A DNA stretch of 64,000 bases from Ctena decussata (taxonomy: Eukaryota; Mollusca; Bivalvia; Lucinida; Lucinidae), in the NCBI GenBank assembly GCA_963989385.1, contig OZ022506.1, positions 10,621,841-10,685,840 of the forward strand, given 5' to 3'. Numbering within the stretch: position 1 is the first letter of the stretch; every line of letters begins with the position of its first letter. Made by a program: the position numbers and the translations under genes. Shown piece by piece: positions 39,501 to 52,800 of the stretch. The notes under the pieces were generated by a model. The model was not told the origin of the DNA and did no database searches. It worked only from the letters and a program-made list of their open reading frames with translations.

Positions 39501-42500
39501 ATATTTTATCCTGAATGTATTCAGTTCATCGGCTGACAATATCTGATGCCCTTGGTATATCTTTTTGTGGAAAGCAGAGGCAATGGTTTGACCATTTATA
39601 TTGTACGCAGCCAGCCCCATGTAAGCACAAAGAAGAATTCTTATATCATCAGGGTTTTCTCCTTCTCTCAAATTCAATATTCTGTACAGACTTTGATAAA
39701 GTGCTCTTATGACTACAGATTTGCCAACACCTGCGCCACCAGATAGGAAAGCATAGAGTGGTTCTTCCCTGCATTTTATCCAATGGATTATATGATTGAG
39801 GAATTCACGTTGTCTTATATTCAAGCTTCTCAGTAGACTCAAGTATTCCTCATCTGGTAACATGACTTTACTTGCTTCAACAGCTGGAACAGAACAAGTG
39901 GACTGCAGCTCTATACCAATATCACAATGCCTATGTTCTACTACTCTGTCTGGATTAAAATACACAAAGTTTTCAGCTTCTTTTTCACCTTCTTCTTGTG
40001 CTTCTCTGTTTTCTTGTTCAGCATTAGGAGCAAGTCCATCATAAAGAGCTTCTTCAGCTTCCATCATTTGTCTAGCAAGCTCAAGTTCTTCAGTGTGATG
40101 TTCATACTCATTACGCTTATGCTCAAGGGACTCTTTCATGGAAATGTAATGAGCTGCATATGTTTCAAAAGTACTTATTAAGTCTTTTTGCTCATTTCGC
40201 CATGGCATAAAAAGCATAAGCTGTTCTCTATAATAATTTTCTGGGTCCTTCTTCAAATTGTATCTAACATAGCGTATTACTCTAGGTACTTTCCGGTACT
40301 TATATTTGGTTCCATTCGTTGCTACATGCAAAAGACCTGATAGTGACTTTTCATTTTCAAAGCTTTCTTCATCTACACTATCTCGTGTTTCATCACTAGA
40401 TTCACCATCACTAATACTGTCATCATTTTTTTCTTCCAGTTTGTCAGGCAACCGATTTCCTTTTGGATAAATAACATCAACTTTGGAGACATAATCAGCT
40501 AAGCAAAATTTTTGAAGATGCCTAGGTCTTTTAGAATACCTTTGAATGATATTATCTGATTCTATATTGGTAGACTGAGCAGGCATTTCATCAAGGGCAG
40601 ATTTAGCTTTCAGGAGAAACACACGCTCTTCAGGAATACAAGTATTAATGTAAACAACATCTCTTGTACATTTTGTCAAAGGAATCTGCAGAGCAAGATA
40701 AACTGCTTCTTGAGCACTAACTTCAACACAGTTTGAAAAGACATTTCCAATATGCCTAACCTGTTTCTTTAAATCAAAGTTTCCTTTACGTGCCTCTTTT
40801 ACAGCTGCTTCAAGCTGTGCACTCATACCTCTTTGAGATTTGCTTATATACCCAACAACATATGATGCACAACCATATGGTTCAAGAACTACTTGAATGT
40901 CAAGATTTGCTTTCCAGGCAAGAAGAATTTTGGCATTGAACAAATTAATTCTCATTTCATTTGGCATCCTTTTCAAAAATACTTTCGGAGCATTCAGTGA
41001 ACTTATACATTTGATGTAATCTTCAAAATTCATTTTGGCCACATTTTCTAAAAAGTCATCAAATGTTATTTCATTAGTATCTTTGAACTCATTCATTTCT
41101 TTTTGAAGCCCTGTATATTTCTTTTTGAACTTTTCAACCTCTTCCTCTAAAGGATACAACAGCATTGTCTGTGGTAGAGGAGGCAAAGGAAATCCAAATC
41201 TACATATTGCTTTTCCTCTTTTTCTGCAAGTCCTTGAATGCTTATGTGTTTGAAGTTCAACAAGATGTGCAGTGTCTTCATTAGTTGCACTGCAAGTAAG
41301 ATACTGGTCAACAAAGGCCACAATTTCCTGCATTGAGCACTTCTCTAACGTTGGGGCATTTTCAATCCAAACAAGCATGTGGATATGAGGCGAACCACGC
41401 TGCTGAAACTCTACTCTATAAAAGTAATCTCTGAGTTTTCCCACTGGTTCACAAGTGCTTTTAAGAACTGTATTCAAGAATTCTTGTACTCTGTGATCAA
41501 AATATCTCGAACATGTAACTGGATCTTTCTGAACAAGCTTAGTTTTTTCTTGCCATGTCAACCCCTGTATATCTTCATCTGAATATTCTATATCATTATT
41601 CAGTTTTGCCAACATTTTCAAAAGATCAATCCATCTAGTATCAGCTGCTGACAATGACATAAACCATGTTGGCAAAGAAAGCTGTCGTATCATTGCAAAA
41701 ATGTCTTTCTTTCTGGCTTGTAAATAAGCAGGTGAGTTTCTAAGCTGTCGAAATATATAATAACCTTCATCAAGTTGGACAAGTTTATGTAAATATTCTG
41801 AACTTCTGGCTTCAGCTGCTGTTATTTTGTTGCCTTTGTTTTTACATCTCCTTATTGCTAGGTTAACTTTGTCACTGATTTGTTTCATCTGCAACTTCTT
41901 ATGTTTAAAAAACAGGTTTGGGACAGATTGTGCAGACCTCCTATCAACACTGCGTAATTCCCACTTTACTATATCACTGTAATGCACTGGAACAATTCTT
42001 TCCTCTTTACTGGGACGCCGCTGGCCACAAAATAAAGTAGGAAAGCATAAATACTCTGCATCCACATCATGATACAAACTAAGAGGATGCTGTCCTTCTC
42101 CAGGTGCAAAGGTAAATACTTGATCATACTTGTTTTCAATATTTGCATCATCTACTAGAGTATCGACATTTCCAATATGCTCAATGGCATCTATCTCGCT
42201 GAAATGATCAGAATCATAATCATCAGTTCCTTCACTATCTTTTGACAATGGAGAAATACCCCTATCTGGTTCAAGTATGGAATGCTCTTTTTGTTTGTCC
42301 TTCCTTTGTTTTGTAGACACGTCTAAAAATTCTTTGACAGTTTCTTCAGCACTTTCAGTAACTTCCTGAAACCAGTTGTCATTAACTACTATGCCTGATT
42401 TTTTATACAATTCACTGTTATTTAATAGCCAATGTAATGCAGTCAAGACTTTCAAAGGTCTTACATTCTCTTTAAAGTCCACTTTCTTATATGACAACTT

Positions 42501-45500
42501 CTTTTTAAGGTGGACAGCAATTGTAAAATTTTCATCCATGGGTCTTGGAAGAGAGCTAACAGTGGGTTGAATATCAACTGGCACATTAATTACACTGCCT
42601 TTCAATGAGTATTGGCCTCCACGTGGCAACTCTCTTATCTGCATAAATGGAATACGTAATGCTATTAGTCTTTCTTCAAGCTGATGTAAATCTAGTTCTG
42701 GTGGTCTATCTGGCCATTTCATTCCATTGGCTACAGATAATTTTGGCACTTTACCATCTCTTAATGCACCCACACACGTGTGACAAATCCATTCTTCATT
42801 ATTAACTGAAGTAAACTTAGTGCAGTAGAGTCTTACACTGCTTGCTGGGATACAGACATTCTTTAACATGGAGACACTTTTTCTAAACCATGTCTGGTGG
42901 CAGCATGTACATACAAACACTGGTCCAACAGCAATACTTGAATGAAACTGTTTGATACATTCTTCAGTGTTCTGTAATTTTGGGTCATCTGAATTCTCTT
43001 TGTCATTTTTATGTCTTTTATAAACGTTACTTAATTCAGTAGAATCTTCCAATTTTCGCTTCTCTTTCCTTCGCTCCTGTTGCTTTATTCTTTCACACTC
43101 TAGTACATACGGATTTTTTCTTGCATTCTGCTTAGATATCCGCTGATAAGCAAGTTCATTTGTTTTGAAACCAGCATCTTGTCTTGCCATCTGCTTTTTA
43201 GCCCTTTCGTTTGTTAAAACACCTGGTCGCTTTCTGGATTTCTGCTTTTCAGCTCTCAATTTTGCTAAAACATCTGGTTCCTCTCTGGCTTTTTGCTTTT
43301 TAGCTCTTTCTTTAGCTAAAACACCTGGTTTCTCTCTGGATTTCTGCTTTTCAGCTCTTTCTTTTGCTAAAACACCTGGTCTCTTTCTGGATTTCTGCTT
43401 ATCAGCTCTCAATTTTGCTAAAACATCTGGTTCCTCTCTGGCTTTTTGCTTTTTAGCTCTTTCTTTAGCTAAAACACCTGGTTTCTCTCTGGATTTCTGC
43501 TTTTCAGCTCTTTCTTTTGCTAAAACACCAGGTCTCTTTCTGTATTTCTGCTTATCAGCTCTCAATTTTGCTAAAACATCTGGTTCCTCTATGGCTTTTT
43601 GCTTTTTAGCTCTTTCTTTAGCTAAAACACCTGGTTTCTCTCTGGATTTCTGCTTTCCAGCTCTTTCTTTTGCTAAAACACCTGGTCTCTTTCTGGATTT
43701 CTGCTTATCAGCTCTCAATTTTGCTAAAACATCTGGTTCCTCTCTGGCTTTTTGCTTTTTAGCTCTTTCTTTAGCTAAAACACCTGGTTTCTCTCTGGAT
43801 TTCTGCTTTTCAGCTCTTTCTTTTGCTAAAACACCTGGTCTCTTTCTGGATTTCTGCTTATACAATTTGTAGTATTCATTACGAGAGTTCTTTTTCTTGG
43901 CTTTGGGAATCTGACTTGAAGCAGATATACTAATCACATTACTCTGTGCTTTCTCTTGTTGTCGCAATTTCTGATCCTTAAAGTAACCTTCCAAAAGATT
44001 TTCAGGCTGATTTTCATTGGCAATTACCTGTTCAGTTCTTCTCAAAGCAATAAGTAATAAGTCAAACTGTAAACTCATATTGATTGCCATACTATCATAC
44101 AAAGCATATAGGTATGCAACAAGGTCTTCAATACAAGAAAAAGAGATCAAAACTGAGGTACCATCACATGATGACAGTCCATTTTGTCCATGAGAATGAG
44201 AATCAAAAAATACATACAAGTCATTATTTTTACTGATAGCAGAACATATAGCTCCAATAATCAAAAGACCAAATGATGCTCTGGTAAATACCGACTGTAA
44301 GGCACAATGAAGTGATGGTAAGCCATGATCCTCTGAAGTATCCACAAGAATACCACTTACAATAGGTTGTTTTTTCAACTATAAACTGTCCTATCTCAAC
44401 ATCAAAAATATCTGGAATTTCTTCTAAACTCAACAGTGAATTCACAAATTTTCCTTGAGCCTTTAAACTGTTAATAGTGGTTTTATACAGAGTATCTCCA
44501 TGAAGAAGAATATCATCTAACACTGAACTGTTGTCTATTTCATGACATGATGAGTGTGCTAACATACATAATGCATTACATGTACACTGAAATCCTCTAG
44601 ACTGCTCAGAAAATCTCATGTTATTCTGATTGAAACTGCCATGCACAATATGTTTTGCATTCCACAGCACTGAGGATGGTGTAGATGCAACCTCCGAATG
44701 ACTGTCAGTAACTTCAATGTTGGTATCAGGAATTATTACTATCTCATTATCAGACAATTCTTTATTATTTCTACAATGTATACCAGTAACACTTTTAGCA
44801 TTGCAATCAGCCTTATTTTCAAAATGTCGTTCCTTTAACCCAGGATGCCTTTCAGCAATCAGATTAGAAAAAGCATCAACAAAACCATCATCAAAATCTT
44901 TCTGAATCTTTAAACAATCATTAGCACATAAGTCTGAAAAAAAAGTTTTAATGTTGGCATCAGAGCCTATTTCAGTGTTGGCACCAGAGCTACTTTCATT
45001 GCTGGCATCAAAGCCAATTTCACTGTTGGCATCAGAGCCAGTTTTAATGTTAGCATCAGAGCCTGTTTCAATGTTGGCACCAGAGCCGGTTTCATTGTTG
45101 GCATCAAAGCCAGTTTCACTGTTGGCATCAGAGCCAGTTTTAATGTTAGCATCAGAGCCTGTTTCAATGTTGGCATCAAAGCCACTCTCATTGTTGGCAT
45201 CAAAGCCAGTTTCACTGTTGGCACCAGAGCCAGTTTCATTGTTGGCATCAAAGCCAGTTTCACTGTTGGCATCAGAGCCAGTTTTAATGTTAGCATCAAA
45301 GCCTGTTTCAATGTTGGCACCAGAGCCGGTTTCAATGTTGGCATCAAAGCTGATTTCAACAACACTATCAATAACAGAATCAGTGAATATATCAGTTGGA
45401 GTACAAATGCTTTGATCAATTTCAGAGCCAGTTTTAATGTTAGCATCAAAGCCTGTTTCAATGTTGGCAACAGAGCCAGTTTCATTGTTGGCATCAAAGC

Positions 45501-48500
45501 CAGTTTCACTGTTGGCATCAGAGCCAGTTTTAATGTTAGCATCAAAGCCTGTTTCAATGTTGGCACCAGAGCCGGTTTCAATGTTGGCATCAAAGCTGAT
45601 TTCAACAACACTATCAATAACAGAATCAGTGAATATATCAGTTGGAGTACAAATGCTTTGATCAATTTCACTGTTGGCATCAGAGCCAGTTTTAATGTTA
45701 GCATCAGAGCCTGTTTCAATGTTGGCACCAGAGCCGGTTTCATTGTTGGCATCAAAGCCAGTTTCACTGTTGGCATCAGAGCCAGTTTTAATGTTAGCAT
45801 CAAAGCCTGTTTCAATGTTGGCACCAGAGCCACTTTCATTGTTGGCATCAAAGCCAGTTTCACTGTTGGCATCAGAGCCAGTTTTAATATTAGCATCAAA
45901 GCCTGTTTCAATGTTGGCACCAAAGCCACTCTCATTGTTGGCATCAAAGCCAGTTTCACTATTGGCATCAGAGCCAGTTTTAATGTTAGCATCAAAGCCT
46001 GTTTCAATGTTGGCACCAAAGCCGGTTTCATTGTTGGCATCAAAGCCAGTTTCACTGTTGGCATCAGAGCCAGTTTTAATGTTGGCATCAAAGCCTGTTT
46101 CAATGTTGGCACCAAAGCCGGTTTCATTGTTGGCATCAAAGCCAGTTTCACTGTTGGCATCAGAGCCAGTTTTAATGTTGGCATCAAAGCCTGTTTCAAT
46201 GTTGGCACCAGAGCCGGTTTCATTGTTGGCATCAAAGTCAGTTTCACTGTTGGCATCAGAGCCAGTTTTAATGTTAGCATCAAAGCCTGTTTCAATGTTG
46301 GCACCATAGCTGGTTTCATTGTTGGCATCAAAGCCAGTTTCACTGTTGGCATCAGAGCCAGTTTTAACGTTAGCATCAGAGCCTGTTTCAATGTTGGCAC
46401 CAGAGCCAATTTCAATGTTGGCATTAGAGCTGATTTCAACAACACTATCAATAACAGAATCAGTGAATATATCACTTGGAGTACAAATGCTTTGATCAAA
46501 GTACACAGATGGTTGAAACGGGTTGGCAAGACCCCCATCTGATAAACAAATGCTGCCAGGCTCAAGATACACAGATGGCCGAAGCGCTAAACCAGTATTC
46601 AAAAACTGGTTAGCAGGGTTGGCAAGACCCCCATCTGATAAACAACTGCCAGACTCTCTCTGCTTCTCTTCATTTGCGGCCTGCAATGGAGCTGTTGACT
46701 TGGCCTCTTGACACTTCTCTGTTCTCAACCATTCTGACTTTCGGGCTTTAGACAGTCTCCAACTCTTTCTCCGCGGCATCGTCAGTCTATCTCAGTCTAA
46801 CTAGTCCTGATTCTGAATGTCCACCATACAGTCTCACAGCACAATATATAAACAGTTTATCACTTTACAACACAAATGTTAAACAATCAATATAATCTCA
46901 GCATTTATATAAAGATATGAAGAAATCTTTTGAAGATTCTTGATATGATACCTAGAAAATTAGAAAAAGTTTTATTAAACAGGTAGAAGTTATATGATGA
47001 AATAGTTTTTCAACCCTAGTATTATATTTCAGTTTGTTCTACTTAGAAAAAATTATGATATGCAAATTCTGAAACAAATTAGCTATACATGTATTGAATA
47101 AAATCTCATCGCTTAACACAAAATAACTGTTCTATTGATCAAATTGTAAGACCATGAATATTTATCATTTTTTTTCTATCATTACTGGAAGATTTTACTA
47201 TTATCACATTGAATCAAATATTATTTCTATTATCAGTATTAAAAAGGTTAATTTTATAAAGTAACATGAAAACTGAAAGTGAATATAATAGTATTGACCA
47301 TGATCAGCAAGGCAATTATATCCAGTAGGAGGCCCTTACTCTGCACTGGTGAATTTATCACTATATTCTATGTGATGCGGCAATGCAAATGCTGTATGAA
47401 ATATCAGTTCCTGGTATAACATATAGCAATTTCATCAAATGACTTTGAAAACAGAGTATTTTTCACCAGTGGCACTACATCACCTGGTACATACACGCCT
47501 GCAATTACCCCTGAATGTAACTAGGTGGGTACGCTTTTGAGTTGCCCCTTTGAGCAATGTATTGGGACTTGTTCTCGCCAGTCCCTGCAGAATGACAGGG
47601 TCTGTGGTCTACACTGAAGCTGTTGACGCAGTAAGAAACTCGTCTATTCTTAGCCATTCCGTCTTTCAGGCTTCAGATTATCTCCAATCCTTTCTCTGGT
47701 GCATAGTTAAGTCTGTCTGTTCCTGATTTCACCCTACAGTGTCACAGCCCATTATGTATCTTGTTTATCACGTCACAATAGTAGCACAATCAACAGTTCT
47801 ATCTCAGTGGCTATATATGAACAATACTTTGGCAGATTCTTGATTTAGTACCTAGAAAATTAGAAAGAGTGTTATTTAAGAGGTAAAAAATATAGAACAA
47901 GCAAATTCTGTGATTTAATATCCCCCGCCGAATGGCCGAGCCGGGCTGGGTAGCGCAATCGGTAGGGCACCTGACTCGTAAGTCAGAGGTCCTGGGTTCA
48001 AATCCCGGTCTGGCCACATACTTTCGTTTCTCCTTCCGCTGATTCAAGAAGGGCAGTTGTCAGTTACTGGCAAAAGTATGTGCACTTAGTACTGGTTAAC
48101 CGCTTAGGAGGTCTAAGCCTGCCCAGGAATAGTGTGGTTAGGTTAACTGACCGTCCCGACATGACCTTAGTTGTTTACCGTGGACGTTAAGCATCAAATC
48201 AACCAACCAACCGAATGGCCGATGTATTTATGGTTTATTTTAAGTTACATAAAATTTTGTTCACCAAGTTTCAAGGTCATAGGCCTTTTGGTTCTAGAGA
48301 AGAAGATTTTCGAAGGGTTTTTACCATATATGGGCATGGTGGCCATCTTGGTCATGTGACCCAAACCCCGGGTATAAACTTTCGTTCCCCCATCCCACTG
48401 AGACTCCATATGAAATTTGGCTTCAATCGGCCCAGTGGTTTCAGAGGAGAAGATGTTTGAAAATCTTGACGACGGATGGTCCGACGGAATGACCTTGACC

Positions 48501-49850
48501 TTTAGTGACATAATATCTTCATCTGGTCATTTAGTCAACCATGTATACCAAGTATTGTACCTAATACTTAAATAGTTTCTGAGAAATCCACTGTTTAAGC
48601 GTTTTCCCGTATAAAAGCCTAACGTACCAAAGTTGACCATGCCGTAAATTAGGTCAAGGTCAACACAAGGTCATGATTTGTATAAAATATGATGGGCCCG
48701 CATGCCCGATGCTACATACCAAGTTTCAAGGTCATAGGCCTTTTGGTTCTGGAGTAGAAGTTTTTTGAAGGGTTTTTACCATATATGGGCATGGCAGCTA
48801 TCTTGGTCATGTGACCCAGACCCCAGGTATATACTTTTGTTCCCCCATCCCACTGAGACTCCATATGAAATTTGGCTTCAATCGACCCAGTGGTTTCAGA
48901 GGAGAAGATGTTTGAAAATCTTGACGACGGATGGTCCGACGGAATGACCTTGACCTTTAGTGACATAATATCTTCATCTGGTCATTCAGTCGACCATGTA
49001 TACCAAGTATTGTACCTTAGACTTAAATAGTTTCTGAGAAATCCAATGTTTAAGCGTTTTCCCATATAAAAGCCTAACGTACCAAAGTTGACCATGCCGT
49101 AAATTAGGTCAAGGTCAACGCAAGGTCATGATTTGTATAAACTATAATGGGCCCGCATGCCTGATGCTACATACCAAGTTTCAAGGTCATAGGCCTTTTG
49201 GTTCTGGAGAAGAAGATTTTTGAAGGGTTTCTACCATATATGGGCATGGCGGCCATCTTGGTCATGTGACCCAGACCCCGGGTATAAACTTTCGTTCACC
49301 CATCCCACTGAGACTCCATATGAAATTTGGCTTCAATCGACCCAGTGGTTTCAGAGGAGAAGATGTTTGAAAATCTTGACGACAGATGGTCCGACGGAAT
49401 GACCTTGACCTTTAGTGACATAATATCTTCATCTGGTCATTCAGTCGACCATGTATACCAAGTATTGTACCTTAGACTTAAATAGTTTCTGAGAAATCCA
49501 CTGTTTAAGCGTTTTCCCATATAAAAGCCTAACATACCAAAGTTGACCATGCCGTAAATTAGGTCAAGGTCAACGCAAGGTCATGATTTGTATAAAATAT
49601 GATAAGCCGGCATGCCCGATGCTACATACCAAGTTTCAAGGTCATAGGCCTTTTGGTTCTGGAGAAGAAGATTTTTGAAGGGTTTCTACCATATATGGGC
49701 CTGGCGGCCATCTTGGTCATGTGACCTGGGTCAAATATATAAACTTTCGTTGCCCCATCCTGTTAAGGCTCCATATGAAATTTGGCTTCAATCGGCCCAG
49801 TGGTTTCTGAGGAGAAGATGTTTAAAAGTGTGGACGACGCCGACGACGCA

Positions 49851-49881
<31 letters not shown>

Positions 49882-52800
49882 ACGGACGACGGACCATGGC
49901 TATACTATAAGCTCACCTTGACAGGTGAGCTAATAAAACAGACATAATGCAATCCTGACCTTCAAGCTCAATGACCTTCAAGATCAACAATTTATTATAG
50001 ACACAGCTCCACAGCTTTATTCAGTACCAGCATCATGCTGGTACTGAATATAGCTATGGAGCAGTATCTATAATAAGTCCAAATATAAATTATTTCCACA
50101 CATAGACCTTGAGCTGACCATAGACCCCCCTCCCCCCCCAGGGGGAATTTTGGACACTATGATTTTCTGAAACTACATTATATAAGAAACAAAATGACAC
50201 ATGTTAGCCCTCTGTACGTTGGGGCATTAACGTGTAACGTCAACGTTACTTACACTACCCAATTTTACATATTCACGTTATAATAGAAAATACACATTGG
50301 TATACAAATGTTAGTATTCACCCTAAATAATGTTGGGTTTTGTCTGCTAGTACATAAATCACTGTTTCAAGGTAATTGACATTGTCAACGATAAGTTGAC
50401 TAACCCGTATAACGTAGTTTACGTTGTATTTGACGTTTTCCCCCTTCAGTGTCTAAACACATGTAATATAAGGAGAAAATTGTAAGAATGAAGTGAAGAG
50501 AAAAGTAATTGTTATATATATATGACTGTTTCAATAGTCTGGTATAAAAAACAAACAAACTAAAGTCTTACAAAACTCATCAGCAGTCACGATAAATATG
50601 TAACGTATATAACCACTACAAAAGTTCGAAAAAAAAAACAACCAGACTAAATCTCTGAATTGGTTGACTGAAGTTTATACGTGCTCCATCAGTCTTCTTT
50701 GATTCATGCACAGCTTAGATAAGTTAGGCAGCAGTTAGCAGTGGATATATTAAATGTGGACAGAAACTTATTTTTTGAAGTTTGACCTACAAAATGACGA
50801 GAAAAGCTAAGAAAGCCAACATCGGCTGCATTTCGTTCTTAATATTATCTATATTATGTCTTAAGTAGACACTGTTGTATATGTAAACATGAAGAAACGC
50901 CCGTTTTATATGTCCTCAAACTATAAAAAAAATCAATGGATAGTGTATATTTAAAATCAGTCTAACAGTAATGTTACGTTACATAATTGTAGTATGTCGG
51001 GGGATAAGATTTGTGAGCCATCTGTTATCAAAAATTTAGTTCCCGGGTAATTGCTGTAGTATTAGCTTACCACTGGTAGTCAGATGGCAATTTAGCTCTT
51101 TGAAATACACAAAAACTCAGCAAGACCCACATAGATTGTTATAGCTGAAGCATTTCGACCTTGCCTTCAATTCAGTTTCACTTAAAAGTGACTTCAGAAG
51201 ATGATTTTTTTTAAATTTTATGCATAGAATGAAATAAGTAAGAGTTGATATATGCTGCAACTGATTAATATTTAGGTTCTCGTCATGATGGGGATAAAAC
51301 CAATGTCGCGACCTGTGCTGTTGGCTGAGCCATTCAATTACCCTACATACAAATATACAACTGTGACTGCCAGCCAAGGCAATCAAAAGCAGTACCAACT
51401 CTCCCAACAGGGATAAACACCATTTTTCTATGCTGTCAGTCGAATCGTCAGCCACGAGCCTCTTTGCACAGTAACTGTTTTACATAGATTAGCAAATATG
51501 TGTGGCTCCCGTAATCATAACTTACATATTAATTTGTGATCTACATGATCTGTTTATGCAGCTCCCGGCCATCAAATACATTACAAACTATTTACAATGT
51601 GAAAATTTAAGGCTGATAGAAAGTGACATACTTTATAACGCATACATCATTCTGTCATCAGCTTGTTCAGGAGTTCTATTTTTCATTATGTTGTTACAAA
51701 TATTTAACTGGTCAGGTAATTTTGCAAACCCCAAGCTTTTATTCCCACTTGTTGTTACTATCACGGACTAAAGGTGTTACGAAATACAAATTTCAGTCAG
51801 ACAATTTTTCAATATGTAAGCAACTAAAATTGTTGTTTGGATATTGCCAAAATGCTGTATTCCCTAACAGCATTTAATAAATTTGGACAAAGATGATAAG
51901 ATAAGCAGTAAGATGTCATAAATAAGCAGTTTTCAACCATATTCATTTCTAAAAAGTAAACAATATGGTAATACAAGGTCACAGAGATCAAATGCAGTAA
52001 GTAATTTAGGTTAACCCTTCCTTGGCATGTATAGGTATGCACTATTTCTATTGTTTGATTATTTGCTCTTTAGAAATACTGTTTTGCTAGTTTAGGATAT
52101 CGGAAATGAAGAATCCATAAACGCGTAATGAATACGTTGTATACGTTACTTGTTCCGCCTTTCTTTTCTTTTTTTTCCCTCAATATTATGCTGCAAAGCA
52201 TAACTACAGTGTAGGCGAATACATTCTGAAGGAGAACAACTAAGATTTGCTCATAGATATCTGAACAGAGAGGACTAACATTAATATATTCTGTCACTTT
52301 CATTTGCCAATTCATTATGTGTGCAGAGCTACTGGAACACTGTCCCTGAAACATTTTTGTCCAACTAAACGTATCTTCATGTTCTTTGGTGAATAGATGC
52401 TTTAATAGATGGTTGAATGTAGTTAGATTCTTTAAGAGATTCTCCAAAGTATTTAGACTTTAAAAAGAAAGAAACAAAAGCATAGAAAGATAGATCATCT
52501 TAAACATAGCATTTATAGATTGCTAAAGTATGCTAGTAAACTGCCAGTGTCTCTTTTCTGTATTAAATGTTTCTGATACTATTCTCCCAAACTCCTGGTT
52601 GACACATTATTGTTAAATACAAAAATAAGCTAAATAAAGCAATGTATTGTCACTACCATTAATTATTTTCAAAAGTTTGTTTCTTAACTGTAACTCAGCA
52701 ATGTTGTTTCCCTTGGTAACGTAAAATATACGATAGTCTTACAACAGTAAGAATACGCTGCCAGCAAATATCTACATTAGCTTTGATGCAGAACTGTATT

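Larger units (their letters stand above)
37130..47900 (-). mobile_element. Autonomous Helentron (Helitron2-type), inside a kinase-gene intron
   Basis: Two long minus-strand frames (46779-44230 and 44378-37911) plus an endonuclease tail (37918-37706) form one protein gene. Its order is: acidic repeat region, cysteine-protease-like domain split across the frames, basic repeat region, zinc-finger DUF6570-like part, HUH Rep, PIF1/RecD-type helicase and EEP endonuclease. Rep plus helicase plus a C-terminal endonuclease is the known Helentron architecture. It lies in the 24.7 kb intron in the host gene's orientation. Decayed copies of its 5' end (47600-47900) and endonuclease tail (37130-37705) bracket it. 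The outer boundaries are not fixed; the span covers recognisable element sequence. The two frameshifts suggest it is now inactive unless they are assembly errors. Confidence 0.88.

Noticed and set aside
43165..43872. Plus-strand 235-codon frame
   Set aside because: Exact antisense of the basic repeat of the Helentron protein, with repetitive Phe/Leu/Cys composition.
44365..44380. Programmed -1 ribosomal frameshift site
   Set aside because: AAAAAAC is present, but the codon boundaries do not fit X XXY YYZ in the upstream frame, and the required shift is +1.
45412..46542. Plus-strand protein of 376 codons (and 211-codon neighbour)
   Set aside because: Product of a 24-bp repeat open in several frames. 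There is no unique sequence at either end, while the minus frame joins to protease sequence.
44967..46565. 532-codon minus-strand frame
   Set aside because: Second open frame of the same minisatellite. It lacks the unique flanks and the basic start shared with the decayed 5' copy.
47944..48016. Functional tRNA-Thr (CGT) gene
   Set aside because: It folds as tRNA but has an extra base in the anticodon arm and a D-stem mismatch, carries a SINE body and tail, and is flanked by a target duplication. Called a SINE head instead.
51117..51455. 112-codon minus-strand frame in the 4.2 kb element as transposase
   Set aside because: No recognisable motif, and it overlaps a repeat module shared with a non-coding MITE at 5.6 kb.
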